In this document: in pieces, positions 1 through 9,115 of the stretch
Position numbering within the stretch: position 1 is the stretch's first letter
Layout of the letters: the number at the start of each line of letters is the position of its first letter
From: an uncultured Bacteroidota bacterium
GTDB taxonomy: Bacteria; Bacteroidota; Bacteroidia; Chitinophagales; Chitinophagaceae
Direction of reading: 5' to 3'
Assembly: GCA_903929195.1 (NCBI GenBank)
Contig: CAIYTT010000180.1
Coordinates: forward strand, 1 to 40,438
Length of the DNA: 40,438 nt
The notes under the pieces: generated by a model
What the model saw: only the letters and a program-made list of their open reading frames with translations
What the model was told of the DNA's origin: nothing
Database searches by the model: none
Made by a program: the position numbers and the translations under genes

Positions 1-518
1 TCACATAACATTAATAAAAGTTCGTTTTCTTTTGGCGATAATGTTTGTGCTGTTACACCATTTTTAAGAATACGTAATTTACTGTTAAAGTGGTAAGAGC
101 CAACAATAAACTCTACTTGCGAGTGTTGTTTTTCGTGTAATTCCTGATTACGTTTTAAGATAGCTCTTATTTTAGACAAGAGCACATCGCTATCAAAAGG
201 CTTGGTGATATAGTCATCGGCACCTAATTTATAGCCTTTCAAAATATCTTCTTTCATGCTTTTAGCCGAAAGAAATATTAAAGGTACATCGGGGTCCACG
301 TTTCTGATTTCTTCTGCAAGAGTAAAACCGTCCATATTGGGCATCATTACATCAAGCAGACATACATCAAATTTTTCGCGGCGAAAAGCAGCGAGTCCCA
401 AAATACCATCGCGTACCAATTCAACTACATAGTCATGCAGTTCCAAATAGTTTCTTAATACTTGTCCGAAATTGGTATCGTCTTCTACGAGTAATACTTT
501 ATTTTTTTCTTTTTCCAT
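1..518 (-). CDS. OmpR-family response regulator (RprY-like), C-terminus cut by window edge
   Basis: Reading from the ATG at 518, 172 codons are open and run off the left edge. The receiver domain begins with the acidic pocket VLLVEDD. The phospho-acceptor Asp sits in VCLLDVMMPNMDG, the Thr/Ser switch region in LIFLSAKS, and the conserved Lys in DDYITKPF. After the receiver comes the start of a winged-helix effector domain (TLSPKENELLLMLC), which places it in the OmpR/PhoB family. It should take a phosphate from a sensor kinase and bind DNA. No kinase is visible; it may lie beyond the left edge. The sequence resembles the RprY group of Bacteroidota regulators, but that assignment is from memory of the family and is tentative. 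A TAAATTTG element lies just upstream. Confidence 0.9.
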   Translation of the reverse strand, partial: MEKEKNKVLLVEDDTNFGQVLRNYLELHDYVVELVRDGILGLAAFRREKFDVCLLDVMMPNMDGFTLAEEIRNVDPDVPLIFLSAKSMKEDILKGYKLGADDYITKPFDSDVLLSKIRAILKRNQELHEKQHSQVEFIVGSYHFNSKLRILKNGVTAQTLSPKENELLLMLC

Positions 519-534
519 ACATTAGTTATTACAT

Positions 535-542
535 CAAATTTA
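535..542 (-). promoter_or_regulatory. candidate -7 element TAAATTTG
   Basis: On the minus strand this reads TAAATTTG, a full match to the Bacteroidota -7 consensus TAnnTTTG. It ends 17 nt before the response-regulator ATG. No clear TTG is seen at the -33 position, so this is a motif match only. Confidence 0.35.
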
Positions 543-609
543 ATGCCTGTTTATTTTTCTGTTATTAAAAATAATAAAATATTTTGTTAAAAAGATGTTA
601 CAAATGAGA

Positions 610-1644
610 TTAAAAACGCGGGCAAATTAAAGACTTTTTAACCTTATCTCTTGATTTACCATATATACCTGTATAGATAAGCGACATTTCTAATGCCCCA
701 TAAGCCGCATTATAGGGTGCTAAAGTAGAGATAGTGAAGTCATAATTTGCCATAAATTGTACATTGCCCCATTGAAAGCCTGCTACACCGATAACGGCGT
801 CGCCCATACGCATATAGCCACCTAAAATTAATTGCGTTAGTTTTTCATCATGTTCACCACTAAGGTTTGTTCTTACCAAAGAGCCAGCAATTATTTCGGT
901 AGCAGCATTTTGCGTTGCATAAAATATTGAAGGATTAAGGGTTACAACCGGACCTAAATTAAATAACATGTCCAAATTTCCTGTTGGGCGGTAATTTATT
1001 TTATTTGTTCCAGCATAAAAGCTTTCTGTGGGTTGGTTAATATTGGCTACTCCCCCACCCAATTTTATATATACAAACTCATTTGGAAACCAAGCAAAAT
1101 TAATTCCCGAGCCTATTGTGCTATAACTTGTTTGCACTACGCCTACTTTTTCACCGGTAGGCAATGTTCGGTCGAATGTTGCCCCGTCCCATTGTGCATC
1201 AAAAATAAGCATATCGTAGTTTACACTCCTGCTCACTTTTGCTCCTGAAAACCCTACGGAAATCATCGTAAATTCACTTAACTGCAAGTGATAGGCAAGT
1301 GAACCTTGAATTTGCAATAATGACAAATTGCCATCACCTGCTTTGTCGTTAAAAACAGAAAAACCGATACCTAACCAATTATTTTTTGTATTATCTCGGT
1401 TACCACCTACTTTAAAATCTGTAAAACCCGAAAATGTATTGTAAGGCACAGGAACGGCAGCCCATTGATTCCGAAAATTTAAGCCCAATCTATAATCCGA
1501 TTCAGACATAAGTGCAGTATTGGCAGGATTTTCTAACAGAGGTGCATTATAATACTGCGAAAAATGAATACTCTGTCCATACGAATTAGGTATAGTTGCA
1601 AATAATATAAATACAATATATATATATAGTCGTTTCAAATCCAT
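610..1644 (-). CDS. PorP/SprF family type IX secretion membrane protein
   Basis: The 344-residue protein has a signal peptide (cleavage probably after SYGQ, about residue 24). The mature start SIHFSQYYNAPLLENPA is the classic PorP/SprF opening, and the family-typical C-terminus is CPRF. The rest alternates short amphipathic strands with turns, as expected for an outer-membrane barrel. Family members work with the T9SS, and SprF-type members are needed for export of particular cargo with type B C-terminal domains. Its ATG lies 4 nt after the stop of such a cargo gene, so the two are almost certainly co-transcribed and functionally paired. Which of PorP or SprF it is closer to cannot be settled from this sequence, because these paralogues are numerous in Bacteroidota. 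Confidence 0.93.
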   Translation of the reverse strand: MDLKRLYIYIVFILFATIPNSYGQSIHFSQYYNAPLLENPANTALMSESDYRLGLNFRNQWAAVPVPYNTFSGFTDFKVGGNRDNTKNNWLGIGFSVFNDKAGDGNLSLLQIQGSLAYHLQLSEFTMISVGFSGAKVSRSVNYDMLIFDAQWDGATFDRTLPTGEKVGVVQTSYSTIGSGINFAWFPNEFVYIKLGGGVANINQPTESFYAGTNKINYRPTGNLDMLFNLGPVVTLNPSIFYATQNAATEIIAGSLVRTNLSGEHDEKLTQLILGGYMRMGDAVIGVAGFQWGNVQFMANYDFTISTLAPYNAAYGALEMSLIYTGIYGKSRDKVKKSLICPRF

Positions 1645-1648
1645 GAGC

Positions 1649-4600
1649 TTATCTCAATAAAGTAATATTTCCCTTTAATAATTTTGCAGAACCGTCAATA
1701 AAAGATACATTCAACACATAAGCATACGCTTCCATAGGTTGAGGTTGTCCATTAAATGTACCGTCCCATCCCTTAGTTTGCGATGTGGTTTCAAAAACCA
1801 TTTGTCCCCATCTGTTATATATTTTCAAGTCGAGGGTTTTAATTGCTGCCCCCCGAACATAAAGAACATCATTTTCTCCGTCTCCGTTAGGGCTGAAACC
1901 GGTAGGTAACCCGATAATGGGAATAACTTCAGATGGCACTTCTTTACATAATATAGACGGACAGTTATAAGAATTATAAGCTGTTAAACATGTTTTAAAT
2001 ACACCTGTATAATTAAATTGATGTACAGGGTCTGTTTCGGTAGTAGTCGTATTGTCGCCAAAGTCCCAAAGGTAACGTGTAGCATTTACAGACAAATTGG
2101 TATAAGTAGTAGGCGTATTGGCAGTAGCAGTAATTGGGGTAAATGTAAAATTGGCAGTAGGCACAGGTAATACTTTAATTACAGCATGTGCAGTATCGGC
2201 ACCATTACAAGACAATGGATTGGCTATTATTAATGAAACGGTATAAGTACCAACAGTAGTATAGGTATAGCTTGGATTCGTAATTGAAGACGATGAACTG
2301 CTTGTATCGCCAAAAGTCCAGTTTATGGTTGTTGCATTACTGATGCTTGCTATTGGGGTTATAGGAAGACCCAAACAAATAGAGTCGGGAATGGTAAAAT
2401 TGGCAGATATTCTAAAACCTGTAAATGTAACAACTTTAGTAATGGTAACAGGTGAAATACAAGCAGTAGTGTCTGCCATAGAAAGTGTTACCGTATAAGA
2501 GCCTGTTGATGGGTAGGTATGCATTGGTGGTGTAGTGCCTGTATAGGTACTACCATCGCCAAAGTCCCAATGAAAAGTGGTTATAGTAGTAGCACCCGGC
2601 TCAGAACCATAAACCGAAGTATTGGTAAATGTAGCCGTATAAGGGCCACAACTATCATTTACAATATAAGTAAAATTAGGGTAAATGCTGCCGGTATCAA
2701 CAGTAATAACAATACGTTCTGTATCATTTGTTCTAAAACAAGCATTAGAATTAGATGCTGATACCGTTACTGTATAAACACCAGCCGAAGTGAAAGTATG
2801 AGAGGGAGCAAAAGAGGTGTCAATAGGGCTACCATCCCCATAATTCCAAACAAAATTTAAGCCGTTGGTGGTTAAATTGGTGAAATTAACCGTTAGCGGA
2901 GCACAACCACTTGTAGTAGGTCCTGCTACAATATTTACAGTTACGGGGCCTATATTAAAGGCTATTTTTAAGGCAGCTTCATTACAATTATCACTTGCAT
3001 CTACTGTTGCCCAGCTACCTGCCGTAGTAGGGAAAGGAGTACTTGAAGGTCCACCACAATTGGCACATATTGCTTGGTATATTATACCATGTTTATCAAA
3101 GCGGCTTGTTCCACCGTCCACATGCTCGCCTTCCCAATAAGTAGTACCTGTATTTCTACCATAAAAAGTAGCATACCTTAATGAAGTCATATTAGGTGCA
3201 AAAACAATAAAGTAAAAATCGGCACCATCTGTAACAGATTGGTAAGCATCAGTAGTTGTAGGCATTCCCGTGCAAAAACCGGAGTGCGTACTTGCTAATG
3301 TTAAGTTACCACCCCACCCTGAGATATATACATTCTCGCAAGTATCAACTAAAAAAGCAACCGGAGAAATATTGGTATGTAGAGGGTCGCCGGAACCATA
3401 CACGGTTGAAATAAGGTCGGTTGTGAGGTTACTATCCATCTTCATTACAAATTGGCTTGATGACGGATTGGAATAAACACCTGCCGTAACCGGAAATGCA
3501 CCACCAATTGATTGACCCATAACATATACATTATCTGAATTGTCAACCTGAATACCATATACTTGGTCGTAATGAGATGTACCTACAAAGGTACCTTTCT
3601 GAACATTGTAAGGAGGGCTATTTTTAAATTTAAGTATAAAACCATCGGCAGAATCGCCACCGTAAGTTGAATGCCAAGAGCCGGGTGTAACCGGAAAATC
3701 GGGGCTACTTGTACCACCTGCTACATAAAGTGAGGTCTGGCTATTATTAAAAGCAAGTACATAACCGGCATCATCACCGGAACCATGTAAATAAGTGCTC
3801 CAAATTAAAGATGTAAGATTACTGTTCATTTTAAAAACAACACCGTCTTGCAAACCTGCTAATGTAGTAGCTATTGCAGATGATGTTGTTGGAAAATTGG
3901 TTGAACTGGTGCTACCCGTTACATATATATTACCTATATTATCTACCTGTACTTCGCTTCGTGCATCATCTCCATAATTAAATTTCAAATGCCCATAACC
4001 TACCTCAGTAGAGTCAAAATTAATACCGTCATCGCCGCTACCACCTATATAGGTTGAACCAACAAGAGCACTGCCTGCTGCGTTTAGCTTTGTAACAATA
4101 ATATCCCAACCGCCACCATTTGTGGTTTGGAATGCACCCGGTGTTACCGGATAGTCTTGCGAATGTGTTCTGCCGGCAATTATTAAATTGTCGCCGGTAT
4201 CTACAATCATACTGTGTGGTCTTTCGTTGCAACTACCACCAATATAAGTTGCCCAAATACGTGTAGTACCCGATGGGTTAAATTTCATAATACCCAAGTC
4301 GGCAGCATATTCTATTGCAGAACCACCTTGCCCACCTCCGAAAGTACCTTGATAAGCACCAGGAGTTACCGGGAAAGAAGTACCTGAAGTTAATGCATTT
4401 ACAAGCCCACCTGCATAGAAATTACCATATTTATCGTAAGTGGCAGTAAAGCCCCAATTGTCGGCAGTAGAGCCGGTAAAGCTGCAAAAAACAACGGTAG
4501 GGTCTATTACTAAGAGTTGGCTATGGTCGTAATCATCGGGAAAAGAAAAGCTTACTTTATTATTTTGTAAAACATAGTTGCAACGTACTTGCACTTTAGT

Positions 4601-5221
4601 ATCCTTAATATTTTGGTAAGCATAGGGTTTCATTTCCTTCATTTGGCCTACTGATGTGTTAATTACCAAATCACCATCTTTAAGATACATTTTATCCGGT
4701 CCGTCAAAATTCAATTTTATTTGTGTTGTACTTGCATTGGGTTGCACAATAAATTCGTACACAAGCATACCATTGTCTGACGACAAATGCATATCAATGC
4801 CCTCATAAATGCCATTGTAATTAATAGCAAGATTTGGATGTATTTCAGATTTCCATTTAGCAGGATTATTACCAATAAAATAATTATAATACGTTTTTTG
4901 TGATTTTAGTCCTTCAATTATAGGTTTTTTAGCACCCTCGAAAGTCATTTTATATACATGAAATTTCATTAATGGAGCATTTTTAAGTAAACCCACATGG
5001 AAAGAGTCTATTTTTCTTGGGTTTTCAGCATCGCACAAGGCATACCTAAAACCATCATTTTCTAAATAGACCTCACCACCTCTTGTTATGGCTTTATATT
5101 GATACCAATCTCCCCACTGTCCCTTATTTTGTATAAACTCAACAGGTGCTTGTGCAAAAGCACTGATTGAAATAAAAATAAAAAAACAAAACAATATATA
5201 TATATAATGGCGTTTCATCAT
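1649..5221 (-). CDS. large secreted PKD/SBBP-repeat protein with type B T9SS sorting domain
   Basis: The 1190-residue protein starts with a signal peptide (ISISAFAQ, about residues 16-23). A DUF7948-type N-terminal domain (FIQNKGQWG, then GGEVYLENDGFRYAL) covers roughly residues 27-240. An SBBP beta-propeller region follows (repeats such as TYIGGSGDD and VDNIGNIYVTGSTSS, about 240-745). Four PKD domains come next, each with a W-x-(F/Y)-GD core (about 760-1097). The end is a gliding-motility-associated type B C-terminal domain (LPTGFSPNGDGENDV, IYNRWGQMVFE, GWDGTFNGQP, about 1100-1190). It is an extracellular, probably surface-attached protein exported by T9SS; adhesin or matrix roles are inference. 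The PorP/SprF gene follows after 4 nt. The catalogue-like SBBP domain has no recognisable enzyme site. Confidence 0.92.
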   Translation of the reverse strand: MMKRHYIYILFCFFIFISISAFAQAPVEFIQNKGQWGDWYQYKAITRGGEVYLENDGFRYALCDAENPRKIDSFHVGLLKNAPLMKFHVYKMTFEGAKKPIIEGLKSQKTYYNYFIGNNPAKWKSEIHPNLAINYNGIYEGIDMHLSSDNGMLVYEFIVQPNASTTQIKLNFDGPDKMYLKDGDLVINTSVGQMKEMKPYAYQNIKDTKVQVRCNYVLQNNKVSFSFPDDYDHSQLLVIDPTVVFCSFTGSTADNWGFTATYDKYGNFYAGGLVNALTSGTSFPVTPGAYQGTFGGGQGGSAIEYAADLGIMKFNPSGTTRIWATYIGGSCNERPHSMIVDTGDNLIIAGRTHSQDYPVTPGAFQTTNGGGWDIIVTKLNAAGSALVGSTYIGGSGDDGINFDSTEVGYGHLKFNYGDDARSEVQVDNIGNIYVTGSTSSTNFPTTSSAIATTLAGLQDGVVFKMNSNLTSLIWSTYLHGSGDDAGYVLAFNNSQTSLYVAGGTSSPDFPVTPGSWHSTYGGDSADGFILKFKNSPPYNVQKGTFVGTSHYDQVYGIQVDNSDNVYVMGQSIGGAFPVTAGVYSNPSSSQFVMKMDSNLTTDLISTVYGSGDPLHTNISPVAFLVDTCENVYISGWGGNLTLASTHSGFCTGMPTTTDAYQSVTDGADFYFIVFAPNMTSLRYATFYGRNTGTTYWEGEHVDGGTSRFDKHGIIYQAICANCGGPSSTPFPTTAGSWATVDASDNCNEAALKIAFNIGPVTVNIVAGPTTSGCAPLTVNFTNLTTNGLNFVWNYGDGSPIDTSFAPSHTFTSAGVYTVTVSASNSNACFRTNDTERIVITVDTGSIYPNFTYIVNDSCGPYTATFTNTSVYGSEPGATTITTFHWDFGDGSTYTGTTPPMHTYPSTGSYTVTLSMADTTACISPVTITKVVTFTGFRISANFTIPDSICLGLPITPIASISNATTINWTFGDTSSSSSSITNPSYTYTTVGTYTVSLIIANPLSCNGADTAHAVIKVLPVPTANFTFTPITATANTPTTYTNLSVNATRYLWDFGDNTTTTETDPVHQFNYTGVFKTCLTAYNSYNCPSILCKEVPSEVIPIIGLPTGFSPNGDGENDVLYVRGAAIKTLDLKIYNRWGQMVFETTSQTKGWDGTFNGQPQPMEAYAYVLNVSFIDGSAKLLKGNITLLR

Positions 5222-5372
5222 AAATTGTTTTAAAAATTCTGAAAGTAAATGTAATGTTTTTTCTTCATTAAAACCTAATTTTTATTTCTGCATTCAGATT
5301 CTATGCAAATCTTAATTTGTAATTAATAATAGACAATAAAAAATACAGAAAGGTTTGTTGAAAAATAATAAT

Positions 5373-5961
5373 TTATTTAGAAATACACACTAAAAAAAAA
5401 TATTTGTTTATATTATTAAACATATCATTTAAGTATAATAAGAAACCATTAAGTTCTGTTGAAGTAAAAATATCTCCGGCAACCAAAAGCTTTGGAGGCT
5501 TATATTTACCTTCTCCTAAAGTATAAACTAAAAAAGTTCTGTTATTAGGAAAAACAATCCAATATTCTTTTATTCCAGCCTCTTCATAAATTTCATATTT
5601 ATTTTTTAGCTCAATCGTGCTATCACTTGGCGATAATATTTCTATTACAATTTCAGGCGAACCCAAACACGCTTATTATTAAGTGAATCTTTATGGCATA
5701 TCACACATATATCCTGTTGCAAACCGTAATAATATCTTTATCATTTTTTGATTTCCGAGGCAGTCTTACATCAAATGGAGCTGAGTAAACATCGCAATTT
5801 TTGTTTTTCTGATAGATATATAATTCAACATAAATTTATCCGGATAATTTTTGATGAATACGAGAAGGGGTACTCATGGCAAAAATTTCCCCTTTAATAG
5901 GCTCCATTCTTTCTTCAATTTGCCATTTCGAATAATCGGCATAACTATACGTTATTATTTT
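5373..5961 (-). pseudogene. degraded Uma2 (DUF820) family endonuclease-like gene
   Basis: Three minus-strand segments in different frames together spell one Uma2-family protein. The first runs YADYSKWQIEERMEPIKGE to HQKLSG and hits a TAA at 5836-5838. The same frame continues IYVELYIYQKNKNCDVYSAPFDVRLPR to DIITV. A one-base loss in the A/T run near 5721-5724 shifts to DICVICHKDSLNNKRVW. A second one-base loss in the G/C run near 5662-5664 shifts to GSPEIVIEILSPSD, which stays open for about 96 residues to 5373. All expected family blocks are present in order, so the gene was recently intact. The N-terminal start is not resolved (a stop lies at 5962-5964). Both frameshifts are in homopolymers, so sequencing error could explain them, but not the nonsense codon. 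Confidence 0.85.
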
Positions 5962-6168
5962 TTAATAAATTCTATGCAACTATTCAAAAGTATGCAACAA
6001 ATTATTTTTAAATTTAGATTCTATTTAAAATTTGCCGAAATTTGTTTTTTTTATGTGATAGTGAGTGCAGCTTTATACAAAAAACTGTCTATTTACAATT
6101 GCTATTAAAAAATCTATTTAATTTACACCCTAAATTCAATTGCCTGTAGGGCATATTTATAAATTTAA

Positions 6169-7044
6169 ATGAAAACAGCCGTAATTTTTGGTGCCAATGG
6201 GCAAGACGGGTATTACTTAAATGAATTATTGAAACAAAAAGGCATAAGTGTTGTTGGTGTTTCCCGTGGTGGCAATTGGCTACATGCAGATGTTGCAAAT
6301 TATGAAGAGGTAAATACAATTGTAAAAAGTAATTTGCCTAATTATATTTTTCATTTGGCTGCCAACTCTACTACTCGCCACGAAGCATTATTTGATAACC
6401 ATGCGGCAATAAGTACAGGCACCTTTAATATCTTAGAAGCAGTAAAACAATATTCACCACATACTAAAGTTTTTCTTTCGGGCAGCGGTTTGCAGTTTGT
6501 AAATAAAGGGCAGCCAATAAAAGAAACAGATATATTTGAGGCATCAAGTCCTTATTCTGTAAGCAGGATACAGTCGGTTTATGCGGCAAGATATTATCGT
6601 TCTATTGGTATAAAAGTGTATTTCGGCTATTTTTTTAATCATGAAAGCCCCATGCGACCGGAAAGGCACATGAGTAAAAAAATAGCTATGGCAGCCCAAC
6701 GTATAGCTGCCGGCAGCAACAAAAAAATAGAAATAGGTGATATATCAGTAAAAAAAGAATGGACATTTGCCGGTGATATTGTAAATGCTATTTTAACTCT
6801 TATTGAACAAGATACCGTTTTTGAAGCAACATTGGGCTCGGGCTTAGCATATTCAATTGAGGAATGGTTGGAACAATGTTTCGGATTAATAAATAAAAAC
6901 TGGCACGATTTTGTAATTGAAAAGAATAATTTCGTATCAGAATATCGTATTCTTGTCGCCAACCCGGAAACAATACATCAATTAGGTTGGCAACCTGAAG
7001 TTACTTTTCCTAATCTTGCTAAAATGATGGTAGAGAATAAATGA
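6169..7044 (+). CDS. NAD-dependent epimerase/dehydratase, GDP-mannose 4,6-dehydratase-like, with YxxxR active site
   Basis: The 291-residue protein is an extended short-chain dehydrogenase. It has a GANGQDG nucleotide-binding loop near residue 8, FHLAANS, a substrate-side Ser region (LSGSG, about 103-107), and FNHESPMRPERHMSKKI, which strongly recalls GDP-mannose 4,6-dehydratases. The catalytic pair normally YxxxK reads Y129-SVS-R133, an unusual Lys-to-Arg change. It is shorter than typical GMD (about 345-370 residues). It probably acts on a nucleotide sugar for surface glycan synthesis, but the reaction is not certain and loss of activity is possible. Its stop overlaps the next gene's start by 4 nt, so they form one operon with a GT9-like glycosyltransferase. 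Confidence 0.85.
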   Translation: MKTAVIFGANGQDGYYLNELLKQKGISVVGVSRGGNWLHADVANYEEVNTIVKSNLPNYIFHLAANSTTRHEALFDNHAAISTGTFNILEAVKQYSPHTKVFLSGSGLQFVNKGQPIKETDIFEASSPYSVSRIQSVYAARYYRSIGIKVYFGYFFNHESPMRPERHMSKKIAMAAQRIAAGSNKKIEIGDISVKKEWTFAGDIVNAILTLIEQDTVFEATLGSGLAYSIEEWLEQCFGLINKNWHDFVIEKNNFVSEYRILVANPETIHQLGWQPEVTFPNLAKMMVENK

Positions 7045-8168
7045 ATAATCCACTAAAAATAGCATTGGTACACATGCATTCCAATGGAGATTGTTTGTAT
7101 GCAACGGCTATTGCAAGACAAATTAAACAAGATTTTCCGGGTTGTCATCTTACATGGGTTATTGCATCTATGTGCAAAACAATTATAGATAATAATCCTT
7201 TTGTAGATACAGTTATAGAAATCCCGGATGTAAATAGATTTAATAATACAGGCATATATAAGAAATTAAAGAAAGAAATGCTATTAAAAAAACAAAATGG
7301 AACGTATGATGAAGTCTTTTTTACACAATTAATAGATGATAATCTTGCTAATTATGATGGTAGTGTTCGGTCGGGTATTTTAAGAAACTACGGTAAGCCT
7401 ATAACAGTATCACTAACACCTGTATTACGTTTACGCCAAGAAGAAATAGAGAACGTTCGCATTTTTGCAGAAAAATACCATTTAAATACATTTAAAAATA
7501 TTATTCTTTTTGAATTTGCTCCACAAAGTGGTCAACTTGCTATTACAACTGAAATTGCATTAGATATAGCAAATCAATTAATTCAGAATGAAAATACGGC
7601 TATTATTTTGTCATCAAATATTAAGATTGGAGATGCAAACCCAAAAATTATTGATGGTAGTACATTAACATTACGAGAAACAGCGACGCTAACACATTAT
7701 TGCACTTTACTTTTAGGTTGTTCCAGTGGTATCAGTTGGATTTCCACATCCGATGCTGCCAAACAATTGCCCATGGTTCAATTATTAGACCCTAATGCTT
7801 ATTGGGTAAATCCTATTTCGCGAGATTTTGAAAGATTTGGTTTTCCAACAGATAATTTAATTGAAATATATGATAATATACCTGTTAAAGTAACCCAATG
7901 CATAAAAGAAATATTTAATAATGGATTTGCAGAGGCTCGTAAAAAATTTTATACGCCATTACCTATTCAATTTAAAACCACTTCGCGTACAATTTATAAT
8001 ATGTTATGCTTTTTACAATTTAAAGCAATCGCTACACATATAAAAGTAAATATAAGTGTTTATGGCTTTCATCCTTTATTAGTAAAAGAAATAGTAGCAG
8101 GCTTTATTACAGCACCGTTTAAATTAATTGGTAATATTTTAAAAAAGCATATTTTAAAAAAGAAATAG
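7041..8168 (+). CDS. GT9-like (heptosyltransferase-fold) glycosyltransferase
   Basis: The 375-residue protein starts LVHMHSNGDCLYATAIARQI, matching the GDxLxxTPxxRxLR opening of the ADP-heptose:LPS heptosyltransferase family. WVIASMCKTIIDNNPFVD then matches the family pattern around the first Rossmann domain. Near residues 225-250 LLGCSSGISWIST sits where GT9 enzymes have the nucleotide-sugar site (usually a G-x-D/S-x-G segment). It would add a sugar to a lipid-linked or LPS-like glycan at the inner-membrane face. The start codon overlaps the end of the dehydratase-like gene (ATGA). The C-terminus is basic and hydrophobic, suggesting peripheral membrane binding. Sugar donor and acceptor cannot be read from the sequence. 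Confidence 0.75.
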   Translation: MNNPLKIALVHMHSNGDCLYATAIARQIKQDFPGCHLTWVIASMCKTIIDNNPFVDTVIEIPDVNRFNNTGIYKKLKKEMLLKKQNGTYDEVFFTQLIDDNLANYDGSVRSGILRNYGKPITVSLTPVLRLRQEEIENVRIFAEKYHLNTFKNIILFEFAPQSGQLAITTEIALDIANQLIQNENTAIILSSNIKIGDANPKIIDGSTLTLRETATLTHYCTLLLGCSSGISWISTSDAAKQLPMVQLLDPNAYWVNPISRDFERFGFPTDNLIEIYDNIPVKVTQCIKEIFNNGFAEARKKFYTPLPIQFKTTSRTIYNMLCFLQFKAIATHIKVNISVYGFHPLLVKEIVAGFITAPFKLIGNILKKHILKKK

Positions 8169-8573
8169 AGCCCTTTTGTATTATTTTTTTCAATTACATG
8201 TAGTACTAAAATGAATTCTAATGCATTATCAATTTAGTTAGATAACGTTTACTAAATTAACCAATTTCGCTTAAATGCTATAACTTTTAAAGGGTAATTG
8301 GTAATATAGATAAAATAAAACAGGGACAAGAAATAAAATATACAGGCAAATTCAATGAAAAAGAACAGTACTATAAAGAGGACTGGATTATAAAAGGAAC
8401 AATAAAATTATTTGGATTAATTCAAATTAATTATATTTATATAGGAAAGTGGACAATGAAAAGAAAAAATGTTAATGAGGATTTACAACAAAAAATTTGC
8501 AACTCGCAGTATTAGAATAATAATATTTAATAAAAATTTTTATATAAAAGGACCAACTAAACACAACACCAAT
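8169..8573 (+). other. 405-nt intergenic stretch, no supported gene
   Basis: This gap between the plus-strand glycosyltransferase and the minus-strand lipoprotein is very AT-rich. It holds an 8-bp inverted repeat (AATTTAGT at 8231-8238, ACTAAATT at 8251-8258, 12-nt loop), which could be a weak end-of-operon hairpin but lacks a T-run. It also holds one unusually long open frame, listed separately. No RNA gene or promoter was recognised. Confidence 0.5.
8291..8515 (+). other. 74-codon open frame without a start codon, possible gene remnant
   Basis: Between a TAA at 8288-8290 and a TAG at 8513-8515 the frame is open. It encodes a protein-like mix (IDKIKQGQEIKYTG, EKEQYYKEDWIIKGTIK, NYIYIGKWTMKRKN). 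The only ATG codon is near the end, so it is not a normal gene. Seventy-four codons without a stop is longer than expected in such AT-rich DNA, so it may be the tail of a decayed gene. The sequence is not recognised. Confidence 0.25.
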
Positions 8574-9005
8574 CTACATTTTTGCATAAATATACCAAGC
8601 AGCCACTTTAGATTGATTAGAAACTAAAGTAAGATTACTGCTTGTAATATCTACAATATAATAACTAATATTTAAATGCCCTACGCCCTGTCTATATAAA
8701 GAATCTCCGATAGGCAAATTCCACCTGAAAGCATAGATACTTGTTTCTCCATTAGCTTTTACAGTTTCAGAACCGGTACTGTCTGCCTTAAAAAACATAT
8801 AATCATCAAAGCCGACTTGCACATTATGTATCTCCTGTGCATCTAATATTCCATTATTATTATCGTCAGTAGCATATTGTATTTTTTTCCAATTACCTAC
8901 CAATCTACTTGCTTGTGTATCCGCTTGCTCTTTTTTACAAGATTCACAAAACATACTACAACAAAAAATTAAAACAAAAAGAAACGAAGCAAGATTTTTA
9001 TGCAT
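8574..9005 (-). CDS. lipocalin-like lipoprotein
   Basis: The 143-residue protein has a lipoprotein signal peptide: hydrophobic residues 6-18, then a Cys in ESC followed by KKEQAD. The mature part opens with LVGNWKKIQYATDDNNNGILDAQE, the W-K/R start of small Bacteroidota lipocalin-like domains, and includes an EF-hand-like acidic loop (DDNNNGILDAQE). Beta-rich segments follow (YMFFKADSTGSETV, YIVDITSSNLTLVS). It is probably anchored in the outer membrane, and its ligand is unknown. It is transcribed alone on the minus strand from a perfect TAACTTTG element 22 nt upstream. The calcium-loop resemblance is seen by eye only. Confidence 0.75.
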   Translation of the reverse strand: MHKNLASFLFVLIFCCSMFCESCKKEQADTQASRLVGNWKKIQYATDDNNNGILDAQEIHNVQVGFDDYMFFKADSTGSETVKANGETSIYAFRWNLPIGDSLYRQGVGHLNISYYIVDITSSNLTLVSNQSKVAAWYIYAKM

Positions 9006-9026
9006 AACAATGCCCTTTTACAATAT

Positions 9027-9034
9027 CAAAGTTA
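9027..9034 (-). promoter_or_regulatory. candidate -7 element TAACTTTG
   Basis: On the minus strand this reads TAACTTTG, a perfect TAnnTTTG match ending 22 nt before the lipoprotein ATG at 9005. No TTG is seen at the expected -33 distance. Confidence 0.45.
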
Positions 9035-9115
9035 GGTAACTTTATTTATGAATAAAAATATTTAACAATTCTTGAAATTCAATTTATATAAACAGTATTA
9101 GTTACGTATAAAACA

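Noticed and set aside
5851-6108. 85-codon plus-strand open frame
   Set aside because: It runs antisense to the N-terminal part of the Uma2 pseudogene and shows no family pattern.
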